From positions 16,916 through 80,915 of the forward strand of contig QKEH01000009.1 in NCBI GenBank assembly GCA_003252385.1: a stretch of 64,000 nucleotides of DNA. Direction: 5' to 3'. The notes under the pieces are model-generated. The model had not been told where the DNA came from. It saw only the letters and a program-made list of their open reading frames with translations, and ran no database searches. The DNA is from Bacteroidota bacterium. GTDB lineage: Bacteria > Bacteroidota > Bacteroidia > Bacteroidales > UBA10428. Below, one piece after another: positions 47,747 to 57,122 of the stretch (its first letter is position 1; each line of letters starts with the position of its first letter). The translations under genes were made by a program, and so were the position numbers.

Positions 47747-47877
47747 CAATTCTTTAACAAACCATGGTCTAAAATTCCCACCCTGCCTCCTCCTATAACA
47801 CTTTTTAGCGTAGCCGGAGTGACTTTCTTACCTTCTTTACCTGTCTGAATTAGGGTACAAAGTTTTTGCTTTTTCAT
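47746..47877 (-). CDS. Unannotated 43-aa peptide with GGG motif
   Basis: My translation: MKKQKLCTLIQTGKEGKKVTPATLKSVIGGGRVGILDHGLLKN*. Lys-rich N-terminus, leader-like xxLKSVIGGG; stop abuts element B. Confidence 0.5.
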   Translation of the reverse strand: MKKQKLCTLIQTGKEGKKVTPATLKSVIGGGRVGILDHGLLKN

Positions 47878-48028
47878 GACGATGGTTATTTTTGTTATGT
47901 CTATAGTTCCCCATACTTAAAAAATGTCACCGCTTGATTCCAACTTTTTTTGAAAAACAGGGTAAGCAGTATTCAATGCTCTAAATCATAAACATTCTAA
48001 CTGCTTTGACCACCTCCCCCATAGCTTC

Positions 48029-50842
48029 ATGAAACAACTGTTAATCCTGTTTTTTATCTGCTTAACGTTTCAACTTGCTTCCGGCGCGCCAAGCACCATA
48101 CAGGCCGATTCAATTAGTCAAATGCTTAAACGGGCTGAGATATCATTAGCTCAAGGCGATTACGAAAAAGCCGAAAAGTACACATCCCATTCCCATACCC
48201 TGCGTTTGCGAAACTACCCGCAATTTTCATCCGAAATGGTCTATAGTTACATAAATCTGGCTCGTATCAAACTTTATTTTTGGGATTATGATTCGTCGCT
48301 GTTCTATCTGCAAAAGGCCGATCAGGTGGCAAAAGGGCTTCCTTCCGATAACCCCGAAGTGGATGGGATGCTATTGTATCAATATGCGGTCTATTTTCGA
48401 AAGAAGGGCGACTTTGCCCGAGCCTCAGATTATCAACAACAGGCACACTTAATTTTTAACCGACACCCAGATATAAACTCAGATATTCTTCCAGAGATTT
48501 ACTCACAAATGGCCTATTGCGAGTACGCTTTAGGAAACATTAAGAAAGCCGAGTGGTATTACCAAAAATGCTACTCTTATAACCATAGAACTCAACGTAA
48601 AGACACGCTGACTTTTCTGAACTATTACCTGGGACTTGCCAATATTTATAGCTGGCAGGGGGACTATACCAAATGCATCACTGCCGAACAACAGGCCTTG
48701 GATTTGTTACTGGCCGATTCGGCAAATAACGCCTTCTACATTGGCCTGGTTAGAAATAACCTGGGCTGCGATTATACACAAATGGGCGATACCTTGCAGG
48801 CCTACCGCCAACTGCAATGGGCCCGACATTCCTTTAATTCACTAAGGGTTGAAGGATCGTACTATGGTATCTTACTTGAAAGTATTGCCGAATTGTATTG
48901 CCAAATGGGACGGTATCCACCTGCTCTGGAGTATATTGAAGCCGGTCTAAAGTGCTTAATGCCCAAAAATCCACCTGATCGAGGACAACTATTCCCGGAG
49001 GCTAATGCCTTTGTCGACCGAACAACAGCCCTGCAACTATTACGTACAAAAGCCAAAATACTAATACAGTATTACCAAAAAGACCAAAACACCTCCACAC
49101 TCGATCAGGCCATAGAGGTCAATCTGCTCTATATCCGCATACTTGAAGCTATGAAACAGGATTTCCAGAGTGTTGAAACGAAATTGGCAACCACCATGTA
49201 CGAGGCAAACATTTACCCTGCCACCTTGCAGCTTATTTGGCAGGCCTACCAGAATAACCCCCGCCCCGAGCTGGTGGAAAAAGCCTTTTGGGTTTCGGAC
49301 AAATCGAAGGCTTCCGTTTTGCTAGGGGCACTTACCGAGCTGGATGCCAAAACGTACTGCCACATTCCGGATACGTTGCTGGAGCGTGAAAGGGAACTCA
49401 AACGAAAGATTGCAGTTTACAAACTGGCTTTTAACAGGCCCAGAAAGGAATGTACTCAGGATCGAGCCCGGGCAGAAGAAATAAACACCGGGCTCTTTAA
49501 ACTCCAGGTTGAATTGGACGGGTTGATCGCCGGGCTGGAAAAACAATACCCGGAATATTACCGGTTGAAATACGATGTTCGGACTGTAACTCCGGAAACA
49601 ATTCAAAGCACCCTCGACCCACAAACAGCGCTTATCCAATACAGTATCAGCGACTCTGCCTTGTACACCTTTTGCATCACACGTCAATCGATCCGTTTGC
49701 TGCACCAATCCATTGATTCTACCCTGCACCGGCAGATCATCCAATATTGCCAACTCTTTCGTCATTTCGACTACAGCCGCCAAAACCGCGAAAGCTTCAC
49801 GGAATTCTGTACTTTAAGTTCCAGCCTGTATAAGGTACTTATTGAACCGGTGCTTACTTCGATACCAGGTTATCATCTGATCGTTATCCCGGAAGGCAGC
49901 CTGGCTTATGTTCCTTTCGAAACCTTAATTTCCAGTGCCCCGGAATCGATGGTGAACTACTCCGAGCTGGATTACCTGATCAAGCAGCACCCGGTGAGTT
50001 ATGCCTACTCATCAAGCACTTTATTTCAATCCGCAAAGCAGTCATGCAGGGCGGAACGTAGGCGGATTCTGGCCTTTGCACCGGGCTATGCATCGCCCAT
50101 ACCGATACCTGTCACCCAGGCAAATGCCGGAAATAGTCTCGAACCGATTCCGGGAACCACCCGTGAGATTGAAGGTATCAGCCAGCTGATGGCCACCGAT
50201 GCCTGTTTCAATGAGACAGCCACCAAAAAGCGTTTTATGGCCAATGCCGGCAAGTATAGCATATTGCATCTGGCCATGCATACCCTGATTGACAATACCC
50301 ACCCTTTGTACTCAAAACTAGTTTTTGAAACCGACTCCAGCGACCAGTATCACCAATGCATGCTTACCACCCAGGAAATTTTTGGAATGGATCTGCATGC
50401 CCAAATGGTAGTACTTAGCGCTTGTAGCAGCGGCGATGGGCCGATCGATAAGGGAGAAGGCATTATCAGTTTGGCAAGAGGTTTTGCCTTTGCCGGAGTA
50501 CCCAGTCTTATTGTATCCATGTGGAAACTGGAAGACCGCACGGGAACCAACCTCATGCTTGATTTCTACCAGGAAATTAAAAAAGGCCGAAACAAGGCCG
50601 ATGCCTTACGGTTAGCCAAACTCAACTACCTGAAACATGCAAAACCCGAGTATGCACACCCTTTTTTCTGGTCCTCAGTGCTGCTGATCGGTCAGGATAC
50701 GGCCATTTCGACGAACTACACTCCTATGGTTCTGATCGTGAGTATCCTGGCTGTATTGGCACTGCTCATCCTATGGCGTTTTGGAAGAAGGAAATGGTTC
50801 AGATTTGTTCGGTTAAAGCGGGATAATGTGGATCGGTTTTGA
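48029..50842 (+). CDS. TPR-CHAT domain protein (caspase-like), signal peptide and C-terminal TM anchor
   Basis: Signal peptide MKQLLILFFICLTFQLASGA; TPRs; CHAT His motif YSILHLAMHT and Cys motif VVLSACSSGDGPIDKGEGIISLARGFAFAG; C-terminal TM PMVLIVSILAVLALLILW. Confidence 0.9.
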   Translation: MKQLLILFFICLTFQLASGAPSTIQADSISQMLKRAEISLAQGDYEKAEKYTSHSHTLRLRNYPQFSSEMVYSYINLARIKLYFWDYDSSLFYLQKADQVAKGLPSDNPEVDGMLLYQYAVYFRKKGDFARASDYQQQAHLIFNRHPDINSDILPEIYSQMAYCEYALGNIKKAEWYYQKCYSYNHRTQRKDTLTFLNYYLGLANIYSWQGDYTKCITAEQQALDLLLADSANNAFYIGLVRNNLGCDYTQMGDTLQAYRQLQWARHSFNSLRVEGSYYGILLESIAELYCQMGRYPPALEYIEAGLKCLMPKNPPDRGQLFPEANAFVDRTTALQLLRTKAKILIQYYQKDQNTSTLDQAIEVNLLYIRILEAMKQDFQSVETKLATTMYEANIYPATLQLIWQAYQNNPRPELVEKAFWVSDKSKASVLLGALTELDAKTYCHIPDTLLERERELKRKIAVYKLAFNRPRKECTQDRARAEEINTGLFKLQVELDGLIAGLEKQYPEYYRLKYDVRTVTPETIQSTLDPQTALIQYSISDSALYTFCITRQSIRLLHQSIDSTLHRQIIQYCQLFRHFDYSRQNRESFTEFCTLSSSLYKVLIEPVLTSIPGYHLIVIPEGSLAYVPFETLISSAPESMVNYSELDYLIKQHPVSYAYSSSTLFQSAKQSCRAERRRILAFAPGYASPIPIPVTQANAGNSLEPIPGTTREIEGISQLMATDACFNETATKKRFMANAGKYSILHLAMHTLIDNTHPLYSKLVFETDSSDQYHQCMLTTQEIFGMDLHAQMVVLSACSSGDGPIDKGEGIISLARGFAFAGVPSLIVSMWKLEDRTGTNLMLDFYQEIKKGRNKADALRLAKLNYLKHAKPEYAHPFFWSSVLLIGQDTAISTNYTPMVLIVSILAVLALLILWRFGRRKWFRFVRLKRDNVDRF

Positions 50843-51395
50843 GCGACCGGGTTAGCGTTTCCTTGCATTTGTACTTTTTGTTCCGTACAATTTTTTCGCT
50901 TTTGTAGCCCATCTCAAGGGCAATATCCTCGTAGGGGATATTGGAAAACAGCATGCGCAACATGCGCTGGCATTCCTTCGGCAAAAGCAGAAAATACTTA
51001 CGATAGAGCCGCATGCGCAATTCGTTATCGATCTTTTCATCATCCATGCGAACACAACTTTCAAAAGGCTCAACCTGACGAATGGAACGCTCGTGTATGG
51101 AACGGCTTCGTTGCATTTTTAGCCATATTTTATTACAAATACCATAGAGATACCCCTCAAATGCCTGTTCGATGGTAAAATTCTTCCTGGCAGCTACCTG
51201 AAAAACAATGATTATAGCCTCCTGAAAAATATCCTTGGCATCTTCTTCCGATCCTCCCTTTTGCAGGATTACCTTACGAACGGGGGGAAACACCTTCTCG
51301 TAAAGGTAGGTAAGAATGTGATTTTCACGATTCCGCACCCCTTCAAGTATTTGTTCTGGCTCCAAAATAGTCACTTCTGAGATAAAAGATTTCAC
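50799..51395 (-). CDS. ECF-type RNA polymerase sigma factor
   Basis: GGSEEDAKDIFQEAIIIVF (region 2), EGYLYGICNKIWLKMQR, region 4 MLFSNIPYEDIALEMGYKSEKIVRNKKYKCKETL. Confidence 0.88.
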   Translation of the reverse strand: MKSFISEVTILEPEQILEGVRNRENHILTYLYEKVFPPVRKVILQKGGSEEDAKDIFQEAIIIVFQVAARKNFTIEQAFEGYLYGICNKIWLKMQRSRSIHERSIRQVEPFESCVRMDDEKIDNELRMRLYRKYFLLLPKECQRMLRMLFSNIPYEDIALEMGYKSEKIVRNKKYKCKETLTRSLKTDPHYPALTEQI

Positions 51396-51505
51396 ATTTT
51401 AGGATTGCCTAAGCCGGTTTAGCGAAATTTAATTTTAATATTTCAGAAAACAAAAAAAAGTAACCTTAAACACTTTTCCAGAACGCAGCCTTTGCGTATA
51501 TTCAG

Positions 51506-51670
51506 TTATTGGCTGTAGCGATTTTCTAAGGTTTTCGTCGAAACACAAGTCGCACAACCACTACAAACAGTTACTTTTTTAGATGCCGGTTTTAAAAAAC
51601 GAAATACACCGTAAACCATTCGTACCAAGGCTGCTGAAATAATGATATAGACAATCCAATCCTGAACCAT
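51506..51670 (-). CDS. FeoB-associated Cys-rich small membrane protein (54 aa, unannotated)
   Basis: My translation: MVQDWIVYIIISAALVRMVYGVFRFLKPASKKVTVCSGCATCVSTKTLENRYSQ*; TM plus CxxCxxC, directly downstream of feoB. Confidence 0.7.
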   Translation of the reverse strand: MVQDWIVYIIISAALVRMVYGVFRFLKPASKKVTVCSGCATCVSTKTLENRYSQ

Positions 51671-51680
51671 ACAACTTTTT

Positions 51681-54164
51681 TTAATTCATGAACAAACTAC
51701 CCAGTTGAAATACCCCCATGGAAACCAAATAAGCCAAGGCTGTGGTATAAAAAATCATAAATACCGCCCACCACACGCTTCCCGATTCTTTTTTCACCGC
51801 AGCAAACACTGCAATACACGGAAAATAAATCAACACAAAAAGTAAAAACGAAAGAGTTGATAGAGGATTAAACACCCGGCTTCCTTCTAAGGTGCCGGAA
51901 GTATACGTATCCTCCTGTATTTTAACTGCCAGATGGTTATCCTGTTCCGTTTCTTCATCATCAATCTGATAGAGAACAGCAAGAGTGCTCACCACTATTT
52001 CCTTGGCAGCAATCCCGCTAATGAGACTTACTCCCATTTTCCAATCGAAGCCTAAAGGAGACAAGGCCGGTTGAATAAACTTACCCAGTCGGCCTAAGTA
52101 GGAATCATTCAGATGTGTACCAGGTTGCACTTTGGAACTTGTACTGAGCGGTACCGGCTTGCTGAGCAAAGCTGCCGCCTCTCTGCCTGAACCTTGCGTT
52201 GGCGAGGTTACGGTTCGTGGAAAATAGCCTAATGCCCACAGTAATACCGAGGCGATAAGTATAACTCCTCCCATCTTTTTAAGATACTGCGACCCTTTGT
52301 GCCACATATGGCGCACTACCGAACGCATGGTAGGCATCCTGTACGGAGGTAATTCCATAACAAAAGGAACACTTTCAGCCTTAAAAATGATTTTTTTAAA
52401 CAGTAAAGCCACCCCAATAGCAATCAGAATACCAATAAAATACAGTACAAACAGCAAGGTTCCCTGATAACTGGGGAAGATGGCCCCAATCAGCAGCAGG
52501 TAAACGGGCAATCGTGCCGAACAGGACATGAATGGGTTAATTAACATGGTTAGCAACCGGTTGTTTCGGTCTTCGATGGTTCGGGTAGCCATAATGGCCG
52601 GCACGTTGCAACCAAATCCCATAATGAGCGGGATAAACGATTTACCGTGTAGCCCAATTTTATGCATCAGCTTATCCATAATAAAAACGGCTCGAGCCAT
52701 GTACCCCGAATCTTCCATGAACGAAATAAACAAAAACAGGATCAGTATATTGGGCAGAAAAACAATAACGCCACCAACGCCACCAACGACCCCGTCGATA
52801 AGCAGATCTTTCAGGGAACCAGGCTGCATATAGGTAGTCAGCAGGTTCCCAATCCAGGTTACCCCGTTCTCCAACCAGGCCTGAGGATAGGCTCCCAGCT
52901 TAAAGGTGGCAGCAAACATGCACCACATAAAAAAAATAAAAATCGGAAACCCAAAGAGCCGATGGGTGATAAATCCGTCGATAATGTCGGTGGTTTTACG
53001 CTCTTCCTGCTGATTTCGGGTAAAGGTCTCGTGCAAGGCTCCACTGACAAACCCATAACGTTTTCCGGTAACCAGCGATACAATATCATCACCCGCCAAA
53101 TCTTCAATACGTTTTTTCTCCTTCTCGGCAGTTTCAACCATTTCGTGGTAATTGGATGCCGTTTTAATGTAATGATCGACGTGGCTGTCTTTCTCCAACA
53201 ATTTTATGGCAATAAAACGCGACGACACCCTGTCGGTAATAACATAATTCTCGGGTTGTTTCAGATGCTTCTGAATTCGTTCTATGGAGGTCTCTATTTC
53301 CGGCCCGTAATTAATATGAAGGTGTCGACTGGCAGTTTCATCATCGTTGAATACCTGTTTCACCTTTTCCATCAGGGGGCGAACGCCGGTACCTTTCGAG
53401 CCTACAGTGGGCACAATAGGCATCCCGAACAATTTTGCCAGAAGGGAATAGTCCAGCTGGTCCTGCCGCTTTTCCAATTCATCGTACATATTAAGGGCCA
53501 GAACCACTTTTACGTCCAAATCAATAAGCTGAGTGGTCAGGTAGAGGTTCCGCTCCAAATTGGAAGCATCAATCACATTCACCACCACATCGGGCATTTG
53601 ATCGGTAATAAACTCGCGCACATAGCGTTCCTCCGGCGAATAAGCCGAAAGAGAATAGGTTCCGGGCAGATCGGTAAGCAGAAATTCCGTATCCCCCAAG
53701 CGGTAGCTGGCCGTTTTGGAATCAACAGTTACTCCGGAATAGTTACCGGTATGCTCGTTGGAGCGCGAAATAAAATTAAACAGACTGGTTTTTCCGGCAT
53801 TTGGGTTCCCTACAAAAGCAACACTGATAGCGGTACGGGTTGAAGGGAGTATTTTTCTGTCGTATTCCAAGTGAAGGCTTTTAGTTCTCTCAGCATGCCC
53901 CGTTTGCAACGGCGGGGTAGCTTCGTGGCTTACCTCGATATGGCTGGCTTCGCTTCTTCGCAAAGATATCCGGTAACCCAGCACAGAATACTCAATAGGA
54001 TCCTTTAAAGGTGCATTTTTGATCACGGTAACCGTTTTACCGGCAATAAAACCCATCTCCAACATCCGGCGCCGAAATGCACCTCGCCCACGTATCTTCT
54101 GTATTACAACTTTCTCTCCGGTCTTCGCCTGTGACAACTGCATAATATCCAAAATAAAGTGCAA
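51681..54164 (-). CDS. feoB: FeoA-FeoB fusion ferrous iron transporter
   Basis: N-terminal FeoA SH3-like domain, then G domain VAFVGNPNAGKTSLFN, DLPGTYSL, and FeoB permease. Confidence 0.95.
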   Translation of the reverse strand: MHFILDIMQLSQAKTGEKVVIQKIRGRGAFRRRMLEMGFIAGKTVTVIKNAPLKDPIEYSVLGYRISLRRSEASHIEVSHEATPPLQTGHAERTKSLHLEYDRKILPSTRTAISVAFVGNPNAGKTSLFNFISRSNEHTGNYSGVTVDSKTASYRLGDTEFLLTDLPGTYSLSAYSPEERYVREFITDQMPDVVVNVIDASNLERNLYLTTQLIDLDVKVVLALNMYDELEKRQDQLDYSLLAKLFGMPIVPTVGSKGTGVRPLMEKVKQVFNDDETASRHLHINYGPEIETSIERIQKHLKQPENYVITDRVSSRFIAIKLLEKDSHVDHYIKTASNYHEMVETAEKEKKRIEDLAGDDIVSLVTGKRYGFVSGALHETFTRNQQEERKTTDIIDGFITHRLFGFPIFIFFMWCMFAATFKLGAYPQAWLENGVTWIGNLLTTYMQPGSLKDLLIDGVVGGVGGVIVFLPNILILFLFISFMEDSGYMARAVFIMDKLMHKIGLHGKSFIPLIMGFGCNVPAIMATRTIEDRNNRLLTMLINPFMSCSARLPVYLLLIGAIFPSYQGTLLFVLYFIGILIAIGVALLFKKIIFKAESVPFVMELPPYRMPTMRSVVRHMWHKGSQYLKKMGGVILIASVLLWALGYFPRTVTSPTQGSGREAAALLSKPVPLSTSSKVQPGTHLNDSYLGRLGKFIQPALSPLGFDWKMGVSLISGIAAKEIVVSTLAVLYQIDDEETEQDNHLAVKIQEDTYTSGTLEGSRVFNPLSTLSFLLFVLIYFPCIAVFAAVKKESGSVWWAVFMIFYTTALAYLVSMGVFQLGSLFMN

Positions 54165-54325
54165 TTATAGCGTTCCGGCAGTTAGCTAACAATCCCTATA
54201 AATGGGGATTCGATCCTGTAAATACCGAACGCTGAAGCAATAAAAGTCACTGTAAAAAAAAACATATATTATCGGCAAATAATTGGGTTAAGAGAATGTT
54301 TTTTATATATTAGTTAATACGACAA

Positions 54326-55081
54326 GTGAGTAGTAATCAAAGAATCAATCCATTGAAAGCTGCGGGAAACATATTGGACTTCCTCAACGAGAGTAGCCAT
54401 GTCAGACCTGGAAACATCAGTCTGCTGGAAAAACCGATTAATCCATCCACCCAGTTGGAATACTACCGTTGTGCTCAAAATCATGAGAACGATATCCGAG
54501 ATGAAGAAGTCATTCAAAAAAAGGAGTTGATATTCAGCGACTCGATCAGTTTGGATGAGAAAAAGATCCTTCTGGTACAGCTGGCATCGCTAAGCCATGT
54601 AGAAGCGTACCGCACTATTGAAAAATACCTGCATAAACCCGGTATAAAACTTTATGAATGGGCCTACCTGGCATGGTTGGAAAGTAAAATGCTTTTGGAG
54701 AGCGACCTGTTGGAAGAAAGCCAGATGTTGATTACCAGTGGACTGGGTGCCAAAGGGAACAAATTGCGTTACTTCATTGTGTTCTTTACCGAGGATGGTA
54801 CCAATATTACCGAACTCCAACAAAAAATTATCCGCAACGAGTTGCATTATGCGTTTAAGTGCAAAAGTGCCGAAATTGAGAACATCTCCTTTCAGGACGG
54901 ATTTGCGGCCTTTACAGCAGTGGTTCCCTATCAGATTCCGGTACAGGAATTCTTCCTGAGCATTGTTCAGGAATGCAACGAATTTGGCACTTTCCTGTTC
55001 AACGACTACATTATTACCAATGTAAAAGTTCTTTCTGTAGAAGAGATTTATGATGTTCTGGCAGAAAACAATATTGTTTAA
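54326..55081 (+). CDS. Conserved-type hypothetical protein (start uncertain)
   Basis: Long ORF with coding-like composition, directly upstream of a UPF0045 gene. Confidence 0.6.
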   Translation: MSSNQRINPLKAAGNILDFLNESSHVRPGNISLLEKPINPSTQLEYYRCAQNHENDIRDEEVIQKKELIFSDSISLDEKKILLVQLASLSHVEAYRTIEKYLHKPGIKLYEWAYLAWLESKMLLESDLLEESQMLITSGLGAKGNKLRYFIVFFTEDGTNITELQQKIIRNELHYAFKCKSAEIENISFQDGFAAFTAVVPYQIPVQEFFLSIVQECNEFGTFLFNDYIITNVKVLSVEEIYDVLAENNIV

Positions 55082-55092
55082 ACCTATCACGT

Positions 55093-55398
55093 ATGTTCGA
55101 GCAGGTAAACGTAGCCATACAAGTGCTTCCACAATCCGGCACAAAAGCCCCTTACGTCATTATCGACCGGATTATTCAACACATTCAACAATCGGGGCTG
55201 CGCTATCGGGTATGTCCATTCGAAACAGTTGTGGAAGGTTCTTTCGATGCCATCATGGTTTTGATTCGTGAAATACAGGAAATTGGTATCCAGGCAGGTG
55301 CACAAAAAATGCTTACCAACATCAAGATTGAAATCCATGCCTCTGGGCAAGTAAGCATCGATGATAAAATGGCCAAATACGAAAAGGGAGGCGATTGA
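55093..55398 (+). CDS. MTH1187/YkoF-like thiamine-binding family (UPF0045) protein
   Basis: VNVAIQVLPQ...IIDRIIQHIQQSGLRYRVCPFETVVEGSFDAIMVLIREIQE. Confidence 0.8.
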   Translation: MFEQVNVAIQVLPQSGTKAPYVIIDRIIQHIQQSGLRYRVCPFETVVEGSFDAIMVLIREIQEIGIQAGAQKMLTNIKIEIHASGQVSIDDKMAKYEKGGD

Positions 55399-55415
55399 CC
55401 TCCCTTTTCGTATTT
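55375..55415 (+). terminator. Bidirectional terminator overlapping the end of the UPF0045 CDS
   Basis: 17-bp perfect stem AAATACGAAAAGGGAGG-cgattga-CCTCCCTTTTCGTATTT; the TGA stop lies in the loop. Confidence 0.85.
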
Positions 55416-55438
55416 AGCAAGCGGGTATATGATACTAG

Positions 55439-55864
55439 TTAATTCTCGGCACGGGCTGCTTCAGCTTCCACCTGCTCCAGATCATCAAATTCTACATCAG
55501 TAAAAACACCAGTTACACCTTCTTCCTCAACCATATCGTCAATTAATTCCTGGCGATTTTCTTTGATGTAATCAATGGTACCGAGTAAGCCTTCAATAAA
55601 TTTTTCAAAATCTTCCTTGTACAGGAAAATTTTGTGCTTCTCGTAAAAGAAGCGCCCATCCTTTTGGTAACGCTTTTTGCTTTCGGTAATTGTCAGATAG
55701 TAATCATTTCGGCGTGTAGCTTTCACATCGAAAAAATAGGTCCGCTTACCTGCCCGTATGGCATTGGAAAAAATCTCTTCCCGGTCGAGCATGTCGGTAC
55801 CATCCTTTTTTTCTATTCCTTCTTCCATCATTAAATTGTTTTTTCGGGGTTCTACTCTTGTCAA
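55439..55864 (-). CDS. DUF3276 / PUR-alpha-like nucleic-acid-binding protein (start probably at an internal Met)
   Basis: EIFSNAIRAGKRTYFFDVKATRRNDYYLTITESKKR. Confidence 0.88.
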   Translation of the reverse strand: MTRVEPRKNNLMMEEGIEKKDGTDMLDREEIFSNAIRAGKRTYFFDVKATRRNDYYLTITESKKRYQKDGRFFYEKHKIFLYKEDFEKFIEGLLGTIDYIKENRQELIDDMVEEEGVTGVFTDVEFDDLEQVEAEAARAEN

Positions 55865-55996
55865 AAATATAAAAAATATCAGAATACAAAACTTTTAGAC
55901 CATAAATCTAAAATGCTGACATTCTATTTCTTATACCTCCCGGTGGAAATCCGTCTTTTTTCGATGCCCAACCCGCTGCAATTCAAAAAAAGCAAT

Positions 55997-56004
55997 TAAT
56001 TTTG
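55997..56004 (+). promoter_or_regulatory. Bacteroidetes-type -7 element (TAATTTTG) upstream of nusB
   Basis: Exact TAnnTTTG 28 nt upstream of the start codon. Confidence 0.55.
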
Positions 56005-56032
56005 CACCTCATTCATACAGGTTCTTTGCGAT

Positions 56033-56986
56033 ATGATTAGCAGGCGAATATTGAGGATAAAGATTATGCAGGCATTGTATGCCTATTTTAAACACGATGG
56101 CGAATCGACCTTGAAAAAATCGGAACAGGAACTGATCCACAGCATACACAAGGCTTTCGATCTGTATCATTATCTTTTCCTTCTGTTACTGGACGTTCAA
56201 CAGTACGCCGAATCACGTATCGAACTGGCCCGTCAAAAACGGATACCCACCCCCGAAGATTTAAACCCCAATACCCGCTTTATTAACAACCGGATATTTA
56301 AGCAGCTCCGCGCTAACCAGCAATTGCTGCGCTACATCCAGAATTCGAAACTCAGCTGGGTAAATTATCCGGAACTCGTTCGCGGTTTGTACCACGATAT
56401 TATAGCATCGGATGTATATAAAGAATACATGGCCGCTGAAGAAGACTCCTACCTGGCCGACAAAAATTTTCTGTGTACTCTCCTGAAAACAATCGTTGCA
56501 GCCCACGAAGCATTGTATCAGAACCTCGAGGAACAAAGCATTTACTGGAACGATGAGCCCGAATTCATTATTGGCATCATTATTAAAACCCTGAAAAAGA
56601 TGCAGGAATCCGATGGCGAGGATGCGGTGCTGATGTCGCTCTACAAAAACAGCGAGGACGAAGAATTTTCCAAACGACTGATTCGCAAAGTGGTGTTAAA
56701 TCACAAAGAATATCTGGAACTTATTGAGAAATTCAGTAAAAACTGGGAAGTTGACCGTATCGCTTTCCTGGATATTCTTCTGATGCAAATGGCCATTGCC
56801 GAAGCCATTGAGTTTAAATCGATTCCGGTAAAAGTTACGCTGAATGAGTACTTGGAAATTGCCAAGTATTACAGTACCGCCAAAAGCAGCATCTTCCTGA
56901 ACGGAATTCTGGATAAAGCGTTCAGCCAGCTCAGGACGGATAAAAAAATTGAGAAAACCGGTCGCGGACTAATCGGCGAATTATAG
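56033..56986 (+). CDS. nusB: Transcription antitermination protein NusB
   Basis: MISRRILRIKIMQALYAYF and C-terminal AIAEAIEFKSIPVKVTLNEYLEIAKYYSTAKSSIFLNGILD. Confidence 0.93.
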   Translation: MISRRILRIKIMQALYAYFKHDGESTLKKSEQELIHSIHKAFDLYHYLFLLLLDVQQYAESRIELARQKRIPTPEDLNPNTRFINNRIFKQLRANQQLLRYIQNSKLSWVNYPELVRGLYHDIIASDVYKEYMAAEEDSYLADKNFLCTLLKTIVAAHEALYQNLEEQSIYWNDEPEFIIGIIIKTLKKMQESDGEDAVLMSLYKNSEDEEFSKRLIRKVVLNHKEYLELIEKFSKNWEVDRIAFLDILLMQMAIAEAIEFKSIPVKVTLNEYLEIAKYYSTAKSSIFLNGILDKAFSQLRTDKKIEKTGRGLIGEL

Positions 56987-57122
56987 TTTTGTGTTCCCGA
57001 TCTTTTGTTCTTTCTTTGCAGAACATTATAGTAACATTCTCCGGAATGCTACTATTTAAGACGAACACGGCGATAATCCGTGTATAACAGAAAAACAGAA
57101 TCACATTTAAAACCATTTTACA

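Noticed and set aside
52662-53843. 393-aa plus-strand ORF
   Set aside because: Antisense to feoB; no recognisable domain, low-complexity shadow composition.
54314-54517. 67-aa minus-strand ORF near the start of the 54326 gene
   Set aside because: Overlaps the conserved-looking plus-strand CDS; no supporting motif or promoter.
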